In this document: positions 14,143 to 15,144 of the stretch, piece by piece
Position numbering within the stretch: the first letter of the stretch is position 1
How the letters are laid out: every line of letters starts with the position of its first letter
Assembly: GCA_902766655.1 (NCBI GenBank)
Contig: CACXEL010000299.1
Coordinates: forward strand, 1 to 15,144
Source of the DNA: an uncultured Lachnospiraceae bacterium
GTDB lineage: Bacteria > Bacillota > Clostridia > Lachnospirales > Lachnospiraceae
Direction: 5' to 3'
DNA length: 15,144 nt
The notes under the pieces: model-generated
Told to the model about the DNA's origin: nothing
What the model saw: only the letters and a program-made list of their open reading frames with translations
Databases searched by the model: none
Position numbers and translations under genes: made by a program

Positions 14143-14149
14143 TTCCCCC
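14143..14149 (-). promoter_or_regulatory. Ribosome binding site of the vWA gene
   Basis: GGGGGAA on the minus strand, 6 nt before the ATG at 14136. It overlaps the in-frame ATG at 14151 and so favours the later start. Confidence 0.6.
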
Positions 14150-14264
14150 ATCCGTTTCGTTTGTAAATGCAAACCCTGCCAGGTCTAAGGCCCCGGCCAT
14201 CCCGGCGTTCCGACCGCCGTTCTGCCCGGGTATCCATCTGCTCTCAGTGACCGCAGGGCCGGAG

Positions 14265-14288
14265 GTCTGCCCTCCCAAAAGGGCAGAC
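14265..14288 (-). promoter_or_regulatory. Perfect hairpin in the operon leader
   Basis: GTCTGCCC and GGGCAGAC pair perfectly around an 8-nt loop (TTTTGGGA on the minus strand). It lies about 20 nt downstream of the candidate promoter and 130 nt before the vWA start, at the 5' end of a long GC-rich leader. No T tract follows on either strand, so it is not a normal terminator. It may stabilise the 5' end of the message or bind a regulator. The remaining leader (14137-14264) contains further short GC stems, for example CGGCG/CGCCG, but no riboswitch class that I recognise. Confidence 0.5.
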
Positions 14289-14314
14289 TGTCCGTCTTGC
14301 ATATATACTAATCC

Positions 14315-14323
14315 ATTCTATCA
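14315..14323 (-). promoter_or_regulatory. Candidate extended -10 promoter of the operon
   Basis: The minus strand reads TGATAGAAT: a TAGAAT -10 (5 of 6 to consensus) with a TG extension one base upstream. The -35 at 17 bp (TGGTAT) is poor, as is common with extended -10 promoters. A second option nearby is TTGTGC (14333-14328) with TAGTAT (14310-14305) at 17-bp spacing. The AT content of 14300-14375 contrasts with the GC-rich surroundings. Either would give a leader of about 160-170 nt. Confidence 0.45.
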
Positions 14324-14355
14324 CTGTGCACAAAAGAATACCAGATTTTTAATAC

Positions 14356-14376
14356 AAGCTAACGGATTTTTAGCTT
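14356..14376 (-). terminator. AT-rich inverted repeat after the glycosidase gene
   Basis: AAGCTAA (14376-14370 on the minus strand) pairs with TTAGCTT (14362-14356) around a 7-nt loop, starting 7 nt after the glycosidase stop. Only a weak T-containing stretch (GTATT) follows. It could be a weak terminator separating the glycosidase from the operon, or an operator-like site just upstream of the operon promoter. Confidence 0.35.
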
Positions 14377-14382
14377 ACAGAG

Positions 14383-15144
14383 TCATGGCTCCGCGGCCTC
14401 CGCCTTCCTGAGCTTGACCTTCAGGATCCTCAGGACCGACTCGTCGATCCGCTCCTCGGAGATCCGCCCATCCGCGGCCGCTGTCTGCACCGCGCTGTAG
14501 GCATCCCCGAAGCTGGCGGGCATGAGGATCATGTCCGCGCCGGCTTCTATGGCCTTGATGGCCGCATCGCCGGAGCTGTAGTAGTCCGTGATGGCCTGCA
14601 TGTTCATGGCGTCCGTGACGATGATACCGTCAAAGCCCATCTCCTCCCGCAGGATATCCGTCAGAAAATAACGGGAAATCGTCGCCGGCACGTCCTCCCC
14701 GGTATCGATGTTGGGAAAGCTGATATGGCCTGCCATGACGAACTCCGCCCCGGCCTCGATGCCGGCCGCAAAGGGCAGGAGGTCTGCCTGCCTGAGCTCA
14801 TCCATGGTCCGGTAGGACACGGCGGCGCCCTTGTGGGAGTCCCCCGTCGTGGACCCGTGCCCCGGGAAATGCTTGAGCGTGGCGCTGACCCCGTACCCGG
14901 TCAGACCGCGCACGCAGGCAGCCACCATCCTGGCCGCCGCCTCGCCGTCGCTCCCGAAGGACCGGTGACGGACGACCGTGTTGTCCGGGTTTGTCAGCAC
15001 GTCGGCCACCGGCGCAAAATCCACGTTGAGCCCGTACTGAGACAGGTAGGACCCGATATAGGAGCCCGCGGCGTTGGCCTCCGTCTCGTTGCCCGTCGCC
15101 CCGCTGTCCGCCATGTTGCCCGTCCGGGACAGGCCGAAGCTGCC
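14383..15144 (-). CDS. Glycoside hydrolase family 3, NagZ-like beta-N-acetylhexosaminidase (5' end missing)
   Basis: The frame is open to the window edge, giving the last 253 residues; the apparent Met at 15114 is internal, since family residues (GSFGLSRTG) continue upstream. Fragment motifs: DFAPVADV (about 42-49); KHFPGHG (91-97), the family 3 signature; GDSH (101-104), whose Asp and His form the catalytic dyad of NagZ-type enzymes; MAGHI (about 137-141); and GIIVTDAM (173-180), with Asp178 as the predicted nucleophile. The C-terminus ends soon after the barrel, so this part has no second beta-glucosidase domain. NagZ-type enzymes release N-acetylglucosamine from peptidoglycan fragments in cell-wall recycling; in Gram-positives they are often exported, but the N-terminus is not visible here. 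It lies 246 bp upstream of the vWA gene on the same strand, separated by a weak inverted repeat and a candidate promoter, so it is probably a separate unit. Confidence 0.93.
   Translation of the reverse strand, partial: GSFGLSRTGNMADSGATGNETEANAAGSYIGSYLSQYGLNVDFAPVADVLTNPDNTVVRHRSFGSDGEAAARMVAACVRGLTGYGVSATLKHFPGHGSTTGDSHKGAAVSYRTMDELRQADLLPFAAGIEAGAEFVMAGHISFPNIDTGEDVPATISRYFLTDILREEMGFDGIIVTDAMNMQAITDYYSSGDAAIKAIEAGADMILMPASFGDAYSAVQTAAADGRISEERIDESVLRILKVKLRKAEAAEP

Noticed and set aside
14137..14172. Earlier TTG and ATG starts for the vWA gene
   Set aside because: They lack a well-spaced ribosome site, whereas GGGGGAA is correctly spaced for the ATG at 14136, which also gives a normal signal peptide.
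14265..14288. Leader hairpin as a glycosidase terminator
   Set aside because: It is nearly 100 bp past the stop, lies downstream of the candidate promoter and has no T tract on either strand.
14018..14302. Minus-strand frame of 94 codons over the leader and the start of the vWA gene
   Set aside because: It overlaps the signal-peptide coding region in another frame, has no good ribosome site and a composition without fold-like pattern; the leader is better read as untranslated.
1..15144. Transposons, CRISPR arrays, tRNA or rRNA genes, phage genes
   Set aside because: No transposase or integrase motifs, no regularly spaced direct repeats, and no tRNA or rRNA-like sequence were seen on either strand.

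Overview
The window reads as a chromosomal segment of a fairly GC-rich member of the Clostridia, most likely Lachnospiraceae-like. Reasons: strong Gram-positive Shine-Dalgarno sequences (AGGAGG, AAGGAGA, AAAGGAG), TTG as an apparent start, Thr-Glu-Ala-rich wall-type linkers, a Gram-positive style signal peptide, and no outer-membrane proteins. The taxonomic call is an inference. Everything convincing lies on the minus strand, so transcription runs from high to low coordinates.

Layout in transcription order. (1) 15144-14383: the 3' part of a family 3 glycoside hydrolase (NagZ-like), cut by the window edge. (2) 14382-14137: a 246-bp gap with an AT-rich inverted repeat, a candidate extended -10 promoter and a GC-rich leader with a perfect hairpin. 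(3) 14136-383: seven co-directional genes: a secreted/membrane von Willebrand A (vWA) protein (824 aa), a very large tubulin/FtsZ-like protein (1266 aa), two unrecognised soluble proteins (490 and 182 aa), a zinc-ribbon GTPase (642 aa), a single-pass protein with a GTPase-associated-protein-like cytoplasmic part and an external domain (817 aa), and a small single-pass protein with an acidic Phe/Asp-rich cytoplasmic tail (233 aa). The last five genes are separated by only 16-19 bp; the first two junctions are 135 and 167 bp and contain strong hairpins. (4) 309-273: a clear intrinsic terminator after the 233-aa gene. (5) 203-1: the probable start of another minus-strand gene with a TTG start.

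The seven genes look like one complete operon, bounded by a candidate promoter and a terminator. The set of a tubulin-superfamily protein, a vWA protein and a distinct GTPase matches in outline the multicomponent membrane-remodelling system proposed for one of the divergent FtsZ-like families (Makarova and Koonin, 2010). This version adds two further membrane proteins and two unrecognised soluble proteins. A reasonable working model (inference) is a cytoplasmic tubulin-like polymer and a regulatory GTPase coupled through three single-pass proteins to extracellular domains, one of which carries an intact metal-binding vWA site. The intergenic hairpins, one of them an intrinsic-terminator-like attenuator after the tubulin-like gene, suggest that vWA and tubulin-like proteins are made in excess over the downstream components.
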